DNA from: Bacillus sp. FJAT-29937
Lineage (GTDB): Bacteria > Bacillota > Bacilli > Bacillales > Cytobacillaceae
DNA length: 64,000 bases
Direction: 5' to 3'
NCBI RefSeq assembly: GCF_001509555.1
Contig: NZ_LMAS01000002.1
Span: forward strand, 426,128-490,127
In this document: in pieces, positions 62,648-64,000 of the stretch
Numbering within the stretch: position 1 is the first letter of the stretch
How the letters are laid out: every line of letters begins with the position of its first letter
Notes under the pieces: model-generated
What the model saw: only the letters and a program-made list of their open reading frames with translations
Database searches by the model: none
Told to the model about the DNA's origin: nothing
Made by a program: the position numbers and the translations under genes

Positions 62648-63727
62648 ATGGAAAAAATTAATAGACTCCGAGAGAAGTTTCATGAATTAGGTGTAAATGG
62701 AATGATGATCGTTCATCCAGTGAACAGGTTGTACATGTCTGGTTTTACTGGAAGCAATGGGGTACTTCTCATTACTGAAACAGAAGCAAAGCTTATTACC
62801 GATTATCGCTATTTTGAACAGGCTCAAAATCAGGCAAAGAACTTTGAAATTGTTTTGCACGCAGGGCATACAGGCCATAAAGGGAAAATCTTTGAAGAGG
62901 TTGTTGTCCAAGCAAATGAAATGAAGATTAGTAAGCTTGGTTTTGAGCAAGAGCATTTATCCTATGGGCTATTTAGCAGAAATGAAACACTATTCTCCGC
63001 TGAACTAGTGCCAACTTTTGAAGTTGTCGAGAAGATTCGTATGATTAAAACGGATGACGAAATTAAGAAATTGCGGGTTGCCGCGGATATTACTGACAAA
63101 GCGTATTTACATATTCTAAATATTATCCGGGCTGGTATGTCTGAACTCGATGTAGCAGAAGAACTTGGAGCATTTATTAAAAAACATGGAGGGACAACTA
63201 CATCCTTTTCTCCAATCGTAGCATCCGGATATCGCGCCTCATTGCCACATGGCCGTGCTAGTGGTAAAATTATTGAAAAGGGCGATATGATTACAATTGA
63301 TTTTGGGGCCAATTACGAAGGCTATTGGGCTGATATTTCCAGAGTTGTTTCAATCGGAGAGCCAGCACCTGAATTAAGAAACCTTCATGATATTGTGCTG
63401 ACTTCATTCGAAAATTGCGTTGCCCAATTGCGTCCGGGACTGACTGACCAAGAGGTCGACTATTTAATGCGTGAAAATATTATTAAGCACGGGTTTAATG
63501 AACAATCAGGAACTGGTACAGGTCATGGAATTGGGCTAGAAGTGCATGAAGCCCCGTTATTCTCTGTTTTAAAAGACAAAGTTTTAGAGGAAAACATGGT
63601 GATAACCGTGGAGCCTGGCGTTTATTTAAAAGGATTAGGCGGAGCGAGGGTAGAGGATGTTATCCTAATTACCGAAAATGGCCGAGAAGTTTTAACTCCA
63701 TCAACAAAGGAGCTAGTCATTTTATAG
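62648..63727 (+). CDS. M24 family aminopeptidase P/prolidase-like peptidase
   Basis: 359 residues, the length of Bacillus Xaa-Pro dipeptidases. Creatinase-type N-domain (about 1-125) and the pita-bread catalytic domain with metal motifs TIDFGAN, WADISR, GTGHGIGLEVH, TVEPGVY and ARVEDVI. It removes proline-linked N-terminal residues from short peptides. It is clearly different from the module peptidases. A sigma-54 promoter reads into it. A further M24 gene follows in the same direction. Confidence 0.88.
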   Translation: MEKINRLREKFHELGVNGMMIVHPVNRLYMSGFTGSNGVLLITETEAKLITDYRYFEQAQNQAKNFEIVLHAGHTGHKGKIFEEVVVQANEMKISKLGFEQEHLSYGLFSRNETLFSAELVPTFEVVEKIRMIKTDDEIKKLRVAADITDKAYLHILNIIRAGMSELDVAEELGAFIKKHGGTTTSFSPIVASGYRASLPHGRASGKIIEKGDMITIDFGANYEGYWADISRVVSIGEPAPELRNLHDIVLTSFENCVAQLRPGLTDQEVDYLMRENIIKHGFNEQSGTGTGHGIGLEVHEAPLFSVLKDKVLEENMVITVEPGVYLKGLGGARVEDVILITENGREVLTPSTKELVIL

Positions 63728-63772
63728 CGCTAAGTTTTGTTAAATACTATTAAATGTAAGGGATGACATCTT

Positions 63773-64000
63773 ATGCAAGAACAATATCAAAGTAGATTAA
63801 ATGAGTTAAAGAAATACTTAGAAAATCAAAATGTCGATATAGCGATCATTAAGGATCCAAAAAATGTTTTCTATTATACAGGTTTTAATTCTGATCCTCA
63901 TGAAAGATTTATGGCTTTAGTCATGGATCTTAATAAGGGAAATCAATATTTATTTGTTCCTGCGTTAGATCAGGAAATTGCAGAAAATGATTCTTTCGTA
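63773..64000 (+). CDS. M24 family peptidase, N-terminal part (cut by window end)
   Basis: 76 codons from ATG 63773, with AAGGGATGA upstream, open to the last base. SRLNELKKYLENQNVDIA and PKNVFYYTGFNSDPHERF are typical of creatinase/aminopeptidase P N-terminal domains. It starts 46 bases after the previous M24 stop, so probably belongs to the same sigma-54 operon. The catalytic domain is outside the window. Confidence 0.75.
   Translation, partial: MQEQYQSRLNELKKYLENQNVDIAIIKDPKNVFYYTGFNSDPHERFMALVMDLNKGNQYLFVPALDQEIAENDSFV

Overview
The window comes from a low-GC, spore-forming member of the Bacillaceae. This rests on a Spo0E-like phosphatase, the pgi-yugN-yugO gene order known from Bacillus, RocA/RocD of Bacillus type, AGGAGG-type ribosome binding sites and frequent TTG/GTG starts. 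Species cannot be assigned. No rRNA, tRNA, CRISPR array, transposase or prophage gene was seen.

Layout. 0-5.5 kb is core genome: the end of rocA, rocD, pgi, yugN, yugO and a Spo0E-like gene. 5.9-17 kb is a nucleobase-type catabolic locus. It holds a PucR regulator, the DUF2877/FdrA/DUF1116 trio (the gene set of E. coli oxamate carbamoyltransferase AllH/AllF/AllG), an ankyrin-TPR protein, an NCS2-type permease, a guanine-deaminase-like enzyme and a CodA-like amidohydrolase with altered active-site residues. 17-20 kb has an esterase, a 52-bp tandem repeat array and an N-carbamoyl-amino-acid hydrolase. 20-23 kb is an arsenic locus (flavin monooxygenase, ArsB, ArsC, no ArsR seen).

23-60 kb is an unusually dense set of ATP-dependent hydantoinase/oxoprolinase genes: five HyuA, four full HyuB and one HyuB remnant. 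They sit with three XRE-cupin regulators, three small cupins, two M24 peptidases, three Asp/Glu/hydantoin racemases, two MFS transporters, two DUF917 proteins, a DUF3830 protein, a class III aminotransferase, an M19 dipeptidase and a second PucR regulator. One module (XRE, hyuA, hyuB, cupin, M24 peptidase, racemase, MFS) occurs complete at 51.0-60.2 kb. It occurs partly degraded at 28.5-33.1 kb, followed by a further hyuA-hyuB-cupin set. A promoter/operator block centred on ATTACAGTA is shared by three of these transcription units.

Several genes are decaying: a HyuB C-terminal remnant, an M24 gene with an in-frame stop at codon 11, a truncated and frameshifted RidA, a DUF917 gene whose aligned start codon is ATA, and the tail of an Opp/Dpp permease. 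60-64 kb holds a peptide-binding lipoprotein, a sigma-54-type promoter and two further M24 genes, the last cut by the window end.

Inferred overall role: uptake and opening of cyclic amides, imides and N-carbamoyl compounds as carbon and nitrogen sources. Transporters import, racemases and HyuA/B open rings, and peptidases, carbamoylase and aminotransferase release amino acids. The actual substrates cannot be read from the sequence.
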